A DNA stretch of 64,000 nt from Myxococcaceae bacterium JPH2 (GTDB taxonomy: Bacteria; Myxococcota; Myxococcia; Myxococcales; Myxococcaceae), in contig JAEMGR010000012.1 of assembly GCA_016458225.1 (NCBI GenBank), positions 1 to 64,000 on the forward strand. Direction: 5' to 3'. The translations under genes and the position numbers were made by a program. Of this stretch, positions 25,321-33,632 are shown piece after piece (positions within the stretch are counted from its first letter, which is position 1; the number at the start of each line of letters is the position of its first letter). The notes below the pieces were generated by a model. That model saw only the letters and a list, made by a program, of their open reading frames with translations, ran no database searches and had not been told where the DNA came from.

Positions 25321-26733
25321 GTGCGTTATCCCTACTGGCTCCTCCTGGTCTGCGCGGGCTGTGCCGCGCGTGTCGTGTCCCCCGTCGCGGCTCCCGCCGC
25401 TGTCGCCGCGCGTCCGGAAGCCGCCGCGACCGCGCCACAGTCCGCCGCGCCTCCGCCCGAGGCCACCGCGCCCGTGAGCAGTGCGGCGCCCACGAGTCCG
25501 GGGGCCGCGACACCTGCGAGCGCGACCGCTGCTCCGGCACCCGCGAGCGCCACGGCCGCTCCGACCGAGGGCGCCACCGCGCTGGCTCCGTGCACCGAGT
25601 CCGCCGAGGCGCTGGCCGAGGAGGACGATGACGCCGAGAGCCTTCCGGCCGACGCCGAGACCGACGGCGAGGTCGGCGAGATGCAGGACTCCGCGACGAG
25701 CGCCGCGCCTGCGGGGCCGGTGTACACGGCGGAGCTGTCTGACTCGGAGCTGGCCGACAAGTGGAAGAAGGAGCCCGCGTCGCTGGGCTCCATGTCGGTG
25801 GGCTTCGTGGAGAGCGGGCGCATGGTGAACAGCGTCCAGTTCCCCCAGGGCAAGGACTGGATTGTCGTCTCGCCGGAGCAGGCGTGGGCCACCAACGAGA
25901 CGGTGGACGCGCTGGCGGGCGTCATCCGCGACGTGCGCTCGCGCTTCCCCAACGTGCCGCCCATCCGGGTCAACGCGATGAGCGCCAAGGAAGGCGGCTA
26001 CATCCGCCCGCACAAGAGCCACCAGAACGGCCGGGACGTGGACCTCGGATTCTACTATCCGACGGTGGACCCGGTGCGGGCCCGCGAGCGCGAGCGCTAC
26101 ATCGACGTGGCCATGAACTGGGAGCTGGTGCGCACGCTGGTGACGACCACCGACGTCCAGATGATCCTCGTGGACAAGCGGGTCCAGAAGGTCCTGTACG
26201 ACTACGCGCTGGCGCACGGCGAGGACAAGGCGTGGCTGAACTCACTGTTCAACGCGGGCCCGTCCTCCATCCTCAAGCATGCCCGGCACCACCGGGACCA
26301 CTTCCACGTGCGCTTCTACAACGCGCGCGCGCAGGAGCTGGGTCGCCGGGTGGCGCCGCTGCTGGCGCTCCAGCCCGAGCACAACCTGCTGTCGCATCGC
26401 GTGCGCTCGGGCGACACGCTGGGCGCGCTCGCGCTGCGCTACAACTCGAGCGTGGCGGGCATCAAGAAGGCCAGCCGCATGCGGAACACCTTCCTGCGCA
26501 TCGGCCAGGTGCTCACCATCCCGCTGCGAGGCCCGTGCACGCACTGCCCCATTCCTCCGGCCATGGTGTTGCCGCCGCGTCGCATGCCTCCCGCGACGCA
26601 GGCTCCCGCCGTGGCCGCGGCTTCCTCGGACGTGGCCGCGTCGCCGTCCGTCTCCGCTCCCTGTACCCCCGTAGCGCCGGCGACCGTGACGGTCCCTGCC
26701 ACGGGCACGGCCGGTCTGTCGACCGCGCGCTGA
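25321..26733 (+). CDS. MepA-like murein endopeptidase with LysM domain (lipoprotein)
   Basis: GTG 25321 gives 470 residues and a lipoprotein signal ([12 protein letters not shown]); an earlier ATG at 25168 would add a non-signal leader overlapping the previous hairpin. A 120-residue Ala/Pro-rich then acidic linker follows. Residues about 155-340 match M74 penicillin-insensitive murein endopeptidase by [18 protein letters not shown] and [11 protein letters not shown], which bind zinc and cut D-Ala-mDAP cross-links. A LysM module follows ([19 protein letters not shown] to GQVLTIP) for peptidoglycan binding. The last 60 residues are Pro/Ala-rich. The LysM addition to the MepA domain is not the usual enterobacterial layout. 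deoD starts 13 bp after its stop. Confidence 0.87.
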   Translation: MRYPYWLLLVCAGCAARVVSPVAAPAAVAARPEAAATAPQSAAPPPEATAPVSSAAPTSPGAATPASATAAPAPASATAAPTEGATALAPCTESAEALAEEDDDAESLPADAETDGEVGEMQDSATSAAPAGPVYTAELSDSELADKWKKEPASLGSMSVGFVESGRMVNSVQFPQGKDWIVVSPEQAWATNETVDALAGVIRDVRSRFPNVPPIRVNAMSAKEGGYIRPHKSHQNGRDVDLGFYYPTVDPVRARERERYIDVAMNWELVRTLVTTTDVQMILVDKRVQKVLYDYALAHGEDKAWLNSLFNAGPSSILKHARHHRDHFHVRFYNARAQELGRRVAPLLALQPEHNLLSHRVRSGDTLGALALRYNSSVAGIKKASRMRNTFLRIGQVLTIPLRGPCTHCPIPPAMVLPPRRMPPATQAPAVAAASSDVAASPSVSAPCTPVAPATVTVPATGTAGLSTAR

Positions 26734-26746
26734 AGAGGTCTCATCC

Positions 26747-27460
26747 ATGGCTACCCCCCACATCTCCGCTGCCCCTGGTGATTTCGCTGACGTCGTCCTC
26801 ATGCCGGGGGACCCGCTTCGCGCCCGCTACATCGCCGAGCGCTTCTTCGAGAACGCCCGCAACGTGACCTCGGTGCGCAACATGCTGGGCTACACCGGCA
26901 CGTACCAGGGCCGGAAGCTGTCCGTGCTGGGCCACGGCATGGGCGTCCCGTCCATCTCCATCTACGCGACCGAGCTCATCAAGGAGTTTGGCGCGCGCGT
27001 GCTCATCCGCGTGGGGAGCTGCGGCGCCCTGCGCCAGGACGTGCAGGTGCGCGATGTCATCGTCGCGCTCGGCGCGGGCACCGACTCCAAGGTGAACCGC
27101 ATGCGGTTGATGGACCACGACTTCCCGGCCGTGGCGGACTTCGAGCTGGCGCGCAAGGCGGTGGATGCCGCGCGCAAGCGCTCGCGCTCGGTGCGCGTGG
27201 GCTCGGTGTTCACCTCGGACCTGTTCTACCACCCGCAGCCGGCGCTCAATGACGCGCTGGAGCGCATGGGCATCCTCGCGGTGGAGATGGAGGTCGCGGG
27301 CCTGTATGGCGTCGCGGCCGAGTTCGGGGCGCGGGCGCTCGGGCTGCTGACCGTGTCGGATCACCTCCGCACGGGCGCGAAGCTCACCGCCGAGGAGCGT
27401 CAGACGACCTTCGACGAGATGATCGAGCTGGCGCTCGACGTCGCCGTCTCCGAGGCGTGA
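26747..27460 (+). CDS. deoD: purine-nucleoside phosphorylase DeoD-type
   Basis: The 237-residue protein matches hexameric PNPs throughout: [18 protein letters not shown] at the start, [25 protein letters not shown], the [12 protein letters not shown] segment that contacts the ribose, and [10 protein letters not shown] with the catalytic Asp. It splits purine (deoxy)nucleosides with phosphate into base and (deoxy)ribose-1-phosphate in the cytoplasm. The length is normal. Its stop overlaps a GTG of the next gene, suggesting coupling with the AlkB-like gene; a salvage-repair link is only inferred. Confidence 0.95.
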   Translation: MATPHISAAPGDFADVVLMPGDPLRARYIAERFFENARNVTSVRNMLGYTGTYQGRKLSVLGHGMGVPSISIYATELIKEFGARVLIRVGSCGALRQDVQVRDVIVALGAGTDSKVNRMRLMDHDFPAVADFELARKAVDAARKRSRSVRVGSVFTSDLFYHPQPALNDALERMGILAVEMEVAGLYGVAAEFGARALGLLTVSDHLRTGAKLTAEERQTTFDEMIELALDVAVSEA

Positions 27461-27465
27461 GTTCG

Positions 27466-28362
27466 ATGGCGCCTCCACCTCGTCCTGGCCGTGGAGGCGC
27501 CCCGCGCCACCGGGTGAGCCAGCGCACGCCGGGCCACCACTACAACGGTAGCTTCCTGTCCGCGGTGGACCGCGGGGCCATCCTCGCGTGGCTGGGCGCG
27601 CTGCATCCGCTGTGGGAGGAGCGCTACTCCCAGCACTTCCCTCCGCCCGCGGGACAGACGCAGCGGCGCTTGCTGCGTCCGGTGTACTGGTTGGGCAACT
27701 GGCAGTTCGCGTGTCTGGACTACTACCGCCCGCCGAAGGGCGTGTGGAACCGGTGCGTGAAGGCCGAGCCCTTCCCGGACGTGCTCCAGCGTCAGGTGGA
27801 GAAGGTGGAGGCGCATGCGCGCCGCATGTTCCGAGGGCCGGACATGCCTCGGGGCTGGCACCTCAACACGTGCCTGGTGAACTTCTACGGCAACCGTCTG
27901 GAGGATGGGCGCTGGGTGGACACCGCGCGGGTGGGCGAGCACAAGGACTTCGAGCCGGGCCCCGTGGCGTCGCTGTCCTTCGGGGAGCGGGCGCTCATCC
28001 AGTTCGTCACGTCGTCCCGGCCGGGCGAGCGGGACGCGGTGCTGCTGGAGCAGTGGTTGGATGACGGCTCGCTGCAGTTGTTCGGAGGCGCGCAGTGGAA
28101 GGAGCAGACCTTCCACCGGGTGCAGCGGGTGGACACGCGCGCGGGCCATGTGTTGAAGCCGGAGCTGCCGGACTTCCAGACCCGCCGCATCAACCTCACG
28201 TTCCGCTTTGTGCCGGACGAGCACGTGACGCTGTTCGCGCGGCTGTCACCCGAGGCGCGCGAGGACGTGCGGCCGTACATGGAGACGCTCGCCCAGCACA
28301 GCGCGTTCTTCCGCGCCGAACTGGAGCGCGAAGCGGCGAAGCCGCCGCCTCCCCAGCCATGA
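27466..28362 (+). CDS. AlkB-like 2-oxoglutarate/Fe(II) dioxygenase
   Basis: ATG 27466 gives 298 residues; GTG 27457 overlapping the deoD stop would add three. AlkB features are the NTCLVNFYGN sequence before the metal site, GEHKDFEPG with the HxD iron ligands, a later His in QTFHRVQRV, and RRINLTFRFV carrying the Arg residues that bind 2-oxoglutarate. Members demethylate alkylated DNA or RNA bases. The N-terminus has an extra 60 residues relative to AlkB. It is adjacent to and overlapping deoD and ends before a hairpin shared with the convergent LysR gene. Confidence 0.85.
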   Translation: MAPPPRPGRGGAPRHRVSQRTPGHHYNGSFLSAVDRGAILAWLGALHPLWEERYSQHFPPPAGQTQRRLLRPVYWLGNWQFACLDYYRPPKGVWNRCVKAEPFPDVLQRQVEKVEAHARRMFRGPDMPRGWHLNTCLVNFYGNRLEDGRWVDTARVGEHKDFEPGPVASLSFGERALIQFVTSSRPGERDAVLLEQWLDDGSLQLFGGAQWKEQTFHRVQRVDTRAGHVLKPELPDFQTRRINLTFRFVPDEHVTLFARLSPEAREDVRPYMETLAQHSAFFRAELEREAAKPPPPQP

Positions 28363-28396
28363 ATCCGCGGTGCCCCCAGGCTCCGCGGGACTCTTC

Positions 28397-28420
28397 CGCG
28401 TCCTGACTCACGAGGACGCG
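28397..28420. terminator. hairpin between convergent AlkB-like and LysR genes
   Basis: CGCGTCCT and AGGACGCG form a perfect 8-bp stem with an 8-base loop that holds the stop codon of the LysR gene. No T-tract is present. Confidence 0.48.
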
Positions 28421-29346
28421 AGGAGCGAGCCCAGGCGGCCGGTGAAGCTTCGGGTCATCTCCGCGACCTCCGCGTGCATCCAGCGCGTGAAGTGCTGGAC
28501 CTTCGATGCCCCCTGGCTCTCGCGACTGCTCAGGAGCCGGTAGCCGTACTCGGAGTCGAGCGGCGTGAAGGGGGCGAGCACCAGCCGGCCCCTCTCCAGG
28601 TCCTCCCAGGCGAGGGAGTGCGGCACCAGCGCCACGCCGAGCCCCGCGACCGCGGCCTGCACCAGCACGCCCCCGTGGCTGTAGCTCCGCGAGAAGTCAT
28701 AGCGGCGGTCCCGAAGGCCGTGGGCCTCCAACAGGCGAAGCCACAGCTCCGGGGTGTCCTCGTAGACGAGCGGATAGCGCCAGAGGGTCGCAGGGGAGGG
28801 CGCGGGGAGTGGCCTGCGCCGCGCCGAAACCAACTCGGGGGCGTGGACCACCACGAGTCGTTCCTGGAAGAGGAGGTCGGCTGCGCCACCGCTCGCGACC
28901 CGGCCGTAGCGAAGCGCGACATCGCACGCGCCATCGTCCAGAGAGACGACGTGGTCTCCCGCCTCGACGCGCAGGTCCAGCTCGGGGTGCAGCTCGGTGA
29001 ACCGATGCATCCTCGGCACCAGCCACTTCATGGCGAAGGAGTGGGTCGCCGAGATGCGCAGGACGAGCTCGGCGTCTCCGTCCTGGAGGGCACCAATCCT
29101 CGCGTTCAGTTCCCGCAGGAGTCGCGAGACGGTGCCCGCCAGCTCGCGGCCCTTCTCGGTGACGGTGATGTGGCGTGGGTGCCTCGTGAACAGCTGGAAG
29201 CCTAGCGCCTGCTCCAGTTGCTTCACTTGCTGGCTGACCGCCGCCGGCGTCTTGTTCAGCTCCCGGGCCGCGAGCCGGAAGCTGCTCCAGCGCGCGGCGC
29301 ACTCGAAGTCCATCAAGCCCGACAGGCTGTGCAAGGGCTGCCTCAT
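28408..29346 (-). CDS. LysR-family transcriptional regulator (GcvA-like)
   Basis: ATG 29346 gives 312 residues; an upstream in-frame extension would enter the divergent promoter and is rejected. The winged helix-turn-helix is clear: LMDFECAARWSSFRLAARELNKTPAAVSQQVKQLEQALG, read in parts, with LFTRHPRHITVTEKGREL. The C-terminal effector domain (LRISATHSFAMKWLVPRMHRF) is of the GcvA type. It is divergent from the epimerase gene, 103 bp away, so it probably controls the epimerase-LysE pair in response to a small ligand. The inducer is unknown. Confidence 0.93.
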   Translation of the reverse strand: MRQPLHSLSGLMDFECAARWSSFRLAARELNKTPAAVSQQVKQLEQALGFQLFTRHPRHITVTEKGRELAGTVSRLLRELNARIGALQDGDAELVLRISATHSFAMKWLVPRMHRFTELHPELDLRVEAGDHVVSLDDGACDVALRYGRVASGGAADLLFQERLVVVHAPELVSARRRPLPAPSPATLWRYPLVYEDTPELWLRLLEAHGLRDRRYDFSRSYSHGGVLVQAAVAGLGVALVPHSLAWEDLERGRLVLAPFTPLDSEYGYRLLSSRESQGASKVQHFTRWMHAEVAEMTRSFTGRLGSLLASS

Positions 29347-29449
29347 CTCGTCGAGGCTAAGAAAAGCTGATTCAAGGTCAAGTTCTTCCGGGTTGTTGCT
29401 CCAAGGCCCCGAGCACAGCATGCCGCCATCGACGAACAGAGGTGGAGTC
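29347..29449. promoter_or_regulatory. divergent promoter region of LysR and epimerase genes
   Basis: These 103 bases contain an AT-richer patch at about 29356-29390 (GAAAAGCTGATTC, then CAAGTTCTTC) flanked by GC-rich DNA. LysR regulators usually bind such divergent regions. I could not identify a convincing T-N11-A box. Confidence 0.4.
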
Positions 29450-30391
29450 ATGGGCAAGAACATCTTGGTCATTGGTGGAACGCGCTTCTTCGGGAGACTG
29501 CTGGTGCGCGGGCTGGTGGACGTGGGGCACCAGGTCACGCTCGCGACGCGAGGTCGGGCGACCGATGCGTTCGGGAGCCAGGTCCGGCGCATCCGAGTGG
29601 ACCGTCGCGACGAGGCGGCGATGTCCGCGGCCTTCGCCGCCGCTGGGCACTTCGACGTCGTCTACGATCAGATGTGCTACAGTCCGCTGGACGCCGCGAT
29701 CTCCACCCGGGTCTTCGCGGGACGGGTGTCGCGCTACGTGATGGCTTCGACGATTGAAGTCTACCGAGCGCTGTACGGCTCGCAGGGCACGCCGTTCCGC
29801 GAGGAGGCGCTCGACCTGTCGCGCGAGCCCATCGAGCGGGCGTTCCCGTGGCATGAGTCCGAGCTGCCCGAGGCTCGGTATGGCCAGGGCAAGCGTCAGG
29901 CAGAGGCGTACTTCCAGCAGGACGGCTCGCTCCCCGTGGTCAGCGTGCGCATCGGGCATGTGCTGGCGGGCCCGGAGGACTTCACCGGGCGGCTGGCGCA
30001 CTACGTGAGGCTCGTGAAGGCGCGCGCTCCGCTCCGGTGCTCGCAGGGGGGCGCTGGGAGTTCCTTCATCGACGCCGAGGGCATCAGCGCCTTCCTTCGC
30101 TGGGTGGGGGACGGCACCTTCCTGGGGCCCATCAACGCGAGCAGCGAGGGGGCCTTGTCGGCCCTCGACATCCACCGACGGGTGGCCGAGGTGCTCGACG
30201 TGCCGCCGCTCGTGGAGACGGTGGACACGCCCGTGAATCCGACGGAGCTCAGCCCCTTCGACTATCCGGAGCCCTACGTCATGGACACGCAGCGCGCGCG
30301 GTCGCTCGGCTATCGCCTGGGACACACGCGCGAGTGGCTGGACGGGCTGATCCGCCAGCACGACGCGGCGCTTCAGGACCAGGGCCGATAG
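29450..30391 (+). CDS. NAD-dependent epimerase/dehydratase (extended SDR)
   Basis: ATG 29450, preceded by GGTGGAG, gives 313 residues. The N-terminal Rossmann motif is NILVIGGTRFFGRLLVRGL (GxxxFxG type). The second half, DFTGRLAHYVRLVKARAPL and EGISAFLRWVGDG, is the substrate-side fold of sugar-nucleotide-type epimerases and isoflavone-reductase-like SDRs. The usual YxxxK is seen as RYGQGKRQAE. The substrate is unknown. It is followed 11 bp later by the LysE gene and lies opposite the LysR gene, so both are likely LysR-controlled. Confidence 0.82.
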   Translation: MGKNILVIGGTRFFGRLLVRGLVDVGHQVTLATRGRATDAFGSQVRRIRVDRRDEAAMSAAFAAAGHFDVVYDQMCYSPLDAAISTRVFAGRVSRYVMASTIEVYRALYGSQGTPFREEALDLSREPIERAFPWHESELPEARYGQGKRQAEAYFQQDGSLPVVSVRIGHVLAGPEDFTGRLAHYVRLVKARAPLRCSQGGAGSSFIDAEGISAFLRWVGDGTFLGPINASSEGALSALDIHRRVAEVLDVPPLVETVDTPVNPTELSPFDYPEPYVMDTQRARSLGYRLGHTREWLDGLIRQHDAALQDQGR

Positions 30392-30402
30392 GAGCGCCGC
30401 GA

Positions 30403-31029
30403 ATGCTTGGCATCGACAACATCGCGTCCTTCCTGCTCGCCGCGACGCTGGTCATCATCGTCCCGGGTCCGGCGACGTTCTATGTGGCGGGCAGGGCGCA
30501 GCACTCCACCCGGAGCGCGGGCCTCGCCACCGCCGGAATCGTGGCGGGCGACGTCGTGCTCATCACCCTCGCGGGAGCAGGGTTCGCCGCGCTCGTGTCC
30601 CGATGGCCCATGCTTCTCCAGGCCATCCAGGTCTCCGGAGCGCTCTACATCGCGTATCTCGGCGTGGACCTGCTGCGCGCCAGTCCCGCGGCGGATGCTC
30701 AGGCGCGCGCGGCAGAGGCTCCTCCCTCGGGAGGCGTCCTCAAGGGCTTCTTGATCACACTCACCAATCCCAAGCCCATCCTCTTCTTCGGCGCCTTCTT
30801 CCCGGTGTTCATCGACAAGGGCGCGCAGTCGTGGATGGGGAGCTTCTATGCCCTCGGGGGACTGTTCGAGGTCATCAATCTCCTCTACTTCGCCGCGCTC
30901 ATCACCGTGTTCACCCAGCTCCGGAACACGCCGTTCTTCGTGCGGTTCGCCGCGGGAGGCTTCAAGAAGGTGAGTGGCTATGGCCTGGTGCTCTGTGGCG
31001 CAGTCACGCTGGTGGCGGCGTTCGCCTGA
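30403..31029 (+). CDS. LysE/RhtB-family exporter
   Basis: ATG 30403 gives 208 residues with six hydrophobic segments. LVIIVPGPATFYVAGRAQHSTRSAGLATAGIVAGD is read in parts and is the classic LysE/RhtB start (PGP, then the GxxxGxxxG region). LITLTNPKPILFFGAFFPVFID matches the family signature NPKxxLFFxAF. It exports amino acids or related small molecules. AGGAG lies about 10 bases upstream. It forms an operon with the epimerase gene, suggesting export of that enzyme's product or of a toxic substrate. Confidence 0.9.
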   Translation: MLGIDNIASFLLAATLVIIVPGPATFYVAGRAQHSTRSAGLATAGIVAGDVVLITLAGAGFAALVSRWPMLLQAIQVSGALYIAYLGVDLLRASPAADAQARAAEAPPSGGVLKGFLITLTNPKPILFFGAFFPVFIDKGAQSWMGSFYALGGLFEVINLLYFAALITVFTQLRNTPFFVRFAAGGFKKVSGYGLVLCGAVTLVAAFA

Positions 31030-31043
31030 GGACCGAGGTGTGC

Positions 31044-31069
31044 GCGAGGAGGCGAGAGCGCCTCCTCGC
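31044..31069. terminator. strong bidirectional hairpin between LysE and RIO kinase genes
   Basis: GCGAGGAGGCG and CGCCTCCTCGC make a perfect 11-bp stem with a 4-base loop AGAG. Outer bases GTGC (31040-31043) and GCAC (31071-31074) extend it past one bulge. It is the most stable hairpin seen in the window, but has no T-tract. Confidence 0.6.
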
Positions 31070-31078
31070 CGCACGGGG

Positions 31079-33286
31079 CTACGAACTCGTTTCCGAGGAG
31101 CCCATGTTGGGGGTGGGCTTCGGCCGGCCCACGTAGCTCACCTGTGGGCCGGAGCGCGGCTGTGACCGCGCTCCTCCGTTGCCATTAGGGCGAGGCTGGC
31201 GCGTGTTGCCCGAGGCGCGAGCGTCGTCTCGGGGGCCGCGAGGATGCCCGTTGGTGCGAGCTTCTCCGGCAGGAGCCTGCGCGTCGCGAGGAGGACGCCC
31301 GCCGTTGCCGCGCGGCCGCTCGTTGACCGGTCGTGCGTTGGAGGCGTCTCGCGTCGAGCCCTCGGCGCTTCGGTCATTCGAGGTCGGAAGGGAGGCGTCG
31401 TTGCCCCGTGCGGAGCGCGCGCCATTCCCGCCGCGCGACCTGCCTGACGCATTCGAGCCGTTGCTCTGCCCACCGTTCACGTCGCCAGAGAAGCCTGCGC
31501 TGCTGCCCTGGCCACCGGCTGCGTCGCTGGAGAAGTTCGCGCCGTTGCTCGAATCGCCGTTCGTGCCGCGAGCGTTGCCGGAGAAGTTCGCACCGTTGCG
31601 CGGTCCACCGTTCCCACGACGCGGTCCGTTGTTTCCGTTGCGCGGTCCGCCGTTCGTGTTGCGCGCGTCGCTGGAGAAGCCCTCTCCGTTGCGCGCTTCG
31701 CTGGAGACGCCTGCACCGTTGCGCGGTCCGTTGCTTCCGTTGCGCGCCTCGCTGGCGAATCCCGCCCCGTTGCGCGGTCCGTTGCGTCCGTTGCGCGTGT
31801 CGCCGGAGAAGCCCTCTCCGTTGCGTGCGTCACTGGAGAAGCCCGAGCCATTGCGCGGTCCGTTGCTTCCATTGCGTGTGTCGCTGGTGAAGCTCTCTCC
31901 GGTGTTCCCGGTGCGCGCGTCGCTGGCGAAGCTCGCACCGTTGCGCGGTCCACCGTTCCCGTTGCGCGTGTCCCCGGAAGAACTCGTGCCGTTGCGCGGT
32001 CCGTTGTTGCGCGCATCCCCGGAGAAGTTCGCGCCGTTGCGCGGCCCGTTGTTTCCGTTGCGCGCGTTGCCGGAGGCGCCCGCGCCATTGCGCGGTCCGT
32101 TGTTCCCGTTGCGCGTGTCAGCCGAACCGTTGACCGGAGCGCCGTTCGCGCTGCGCGCATCGCCCGAAGCGCGGGCGCCGTTCGGGGCACCCCCGTTGGG
32201 CCGGGCGCCGTTGGCGTTGCTCGCGTTCGCGGGACGCTGACCCCCGGGCGATGCCGGACGGTTCGGGCCTCCCGAGCGCGGGGGCGGGCGGTTGGACGAG
32301 AACGGCCGGCGACGGTTGTCTCGCGGACTCGACATCACCGCGGGCTTGCCTCGCTCGCCGCCACCCTGCTTGAGCACCAGCGCTTCCAGGGCTCGCAGCT
32401 CGGCCTCCTCCTGCTCCTCGGCGGTCAGCGCGGGCCCCGGAGTCTCCTCCACGACGGGTTCGAGGACGGGCTCCGGCCGGAACTGCGGGCGGCGCTGCGA
32501 GTCACGGAAGCCCGCTCCGCCTCCGCGACGGGGCGCGTCCCGGAACGCGCCCGAGGGCACGAACTCTGGCGTCAGGTCCCGCCGCACGTACGCGTTCCAA
32601 ATCTCCGCCGTGTCCCCACCCAGCGACCGCAGCCGCGACGAGAACCCCGCGAGGAAGTTGCGGACGTTGTCCAGGTCGCGCCGGAAGTAGAACTCCGCGC
32701 GGTTGTTGCGCGCGGCAGCCACCGTCTGCGGGAAGTCGATGATGGTCGGCCCCACGCCGCTCATCAGGATGTTGTACGGCGACAGGTCGCCGTGGATGAG
32801 GTCGCAGCACAGCGTGCGAATCACCTGGCTGCGCAGGTCCGCGTAGAGCGCTTCGGCTTCCTCGGGCGTCGTCGGCGGTGCTTCCACCAGACGCGGCGCG
32901 GGGCTGCCCTGCGCATCCACCACCAGCTCCATCAGCAGCACGCCCTCGTAGAACATCACCGGCGTGGGCACGCGCACGCCCTGGGCGTGCAGCTTGTAGA
33001 GCGAGTCCGCTTCCGCGCTCTTCCAGGCGTCCTCGGCGGCGGCTTGCCCGAAGCGGCTGCCCTTCTCCATCGCGCGGCGGGTGCGCGAGTTACGAACCTC
33101 ACGGCCCTCCCGGTAGCCGACGTTGTTGCGGAAGTTGCGCTCGTGGCGCTCCTTGTACAGCTTGGCGGCGATGACCTGGCCGGCGTGCTGGACGAGCCAG
33201 ACCTCCGCCTCCTTGCCTGTCTTCAGCTGTCCGATGACGGCGTCGATGATGCCGTCAGCGAGGAGGGTATCGAGGGAATCAGTCAT
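31079..33286 (-). CDS. RIO-type kinase with long Asn/Gly/Arg-rich tail
   Basis: This is a 735-residue protein. The N-terminal 250 residues are a RIO kinase: TGKEAEVWLVQHAGQVIAAKLYK (ATP-site Lys42), IHGDLSPYNIL (catalytic Asp167, Asn172) and TIIDFPQ (metal Asp184). RIO proteins are atypical kinases or ATPases; eukaryotic ones act in ribosome assembly, while bacterial roles are unclear. After a short acidic helix (EEQEEAELRALEALV, about 290-305) comes a tail of about 420 residues dominated by N, G, R, P, S and A. It includes about ten degenerate repeats of the form SxDARNGxNGPRNGA, and looks intrinsically disordered and RNA-binding-like. The ATG is preceded by no strong Shine-Dalgarno. Confidence 0.9.
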   Translation of the reverse strand: MTDSLDTLLADGIIDAVIGQLKTGKEAEVWLVQHAGQVIAAKLYKERHERNFRNNVGYREGREVRNSRTRRAMEKGSRFGQAAAEDAWKSAEADSLYKLHAQGVRVPTPVMFYEGVLLMELVVDAQGSPAPRLVEAPPTTPEEAEALYADLRSQVIRTLCCDLIHGDLSPYNILMSGVGPTIIDFPQTVAAARNNRAEFYFRRDLDNVRNFLAGFSSRLRSLGGDTAEIWNAYVRRDLTPEFVPSGAFRDAPRRGGGAGFRDSQRRPQFRPEPVLEPVVEETPGPALTAEEQEEAELRALEALVLKQGGGERGKPAVMSSPRDNRRRPFSSNRPPPRSGGPNRPASPGGQRPANASNANGARPNGGAPNGARASGDARSANGAPVNGSADTRNGNNGPRNGAGASGNARNGNNGPRNGANFSGDARNNGPRNGTSSSGDTRNGNGGPRNGASFASDARTGNTGESFTSDTRNGSNGPRNGSGFSSDARNGEGFSGDTRNGRNGPRNGAGFASEARNGSNGPRNGAGVSSEARNGEGFSSDARNTNGGPRNGNNGPRRGNGGPRNGANFSGNARGTNGDSSNGANFSSDAAGGQGSSAGFSGDVNGGQSNGSNASGRSRGGNGARSARGNDASLPTSNDRSAEGSTRDASNARPVNERPRGNGGRPPRDAQAPAGEARTNGHPRGPRDDARASGNTRQPRPNGNGGARSQPRSGPQVSYVGRPKPTPNMGSSETSS
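31517..32116 (-). repeat. degenerate repeats encoding NGPRNGA-type motifs
   Basis: About ten imperfect units, most near 51 bp (17 residues), encode variants of FSxDARNGxNGPRNGA; some units are shortened to FSSDARNGE. Codons vary between copies (TTGCGCGGTCC, TTGCGCGCGTC on the plus strand), so the repeat is mostly kept at protein level. Confidence 0.75.
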
Positions 33287-33632
33287 TCGAACGCGAGAGG
33301 CCGGAACGGCACGGGGCGAGGTTGTCGGTCATGGGTCTTCGCACCGGGCGGCCCCAGCTCGCCAGGGTGCGTGACGGGATGAGAACATCCCGCACCTCGG
33401 ATTTGCTGTCGCTGTCTCAGCGGCAGCGGCCCGAGGGGCCCGAGGATGCCTTGCTAGCAGCTTGCCGGGCACGGAGCCAGGGTACCCCACGTCCATCCAT
33501 TCGAACTGGCAAGGAACTTGCCGGCGGCTTATTCCCATCGGTCAACACCGCCCGGTGTTTGATACAAGCCCTGGGTCCTTCATGCCTCGGGACGGGGGAA
33601 CGCTTGCCTTGCCGCAGGCGTCCCAAGCAGGC
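33287..33632. other. divergent gene-free region
   Basis: These 346 bases lie between the RIO kinase gene and the L,D-transpeptidase gene. Apart from one palindrome (33544-33559, listed separately) and an AT-richer patch near 33520-33565, I see nothing. Open frames here are short and unsupported. Confidence 0.5.
33544..33559. promoter_or_regulatory. perfect inverted repeat, possible operator of the L,D-transpeptidase gene
   Basis: AACACCG and CGGTGTT flank a two-base centre, 74 bp before the start codon at 33633. The arms are not homopolymeric, and the site lies in the more AT-rich promoter part. This fits a dimeric regulator site, but the regulator is unknown. Confidence 0.4.

Noticed and set aside
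31517-32116. CRISPR or mobile repeat from GC-rich repeats
   Set aside because: The repeats are degenerate, without spacers, and encode a continuous low-complexity protein tail.
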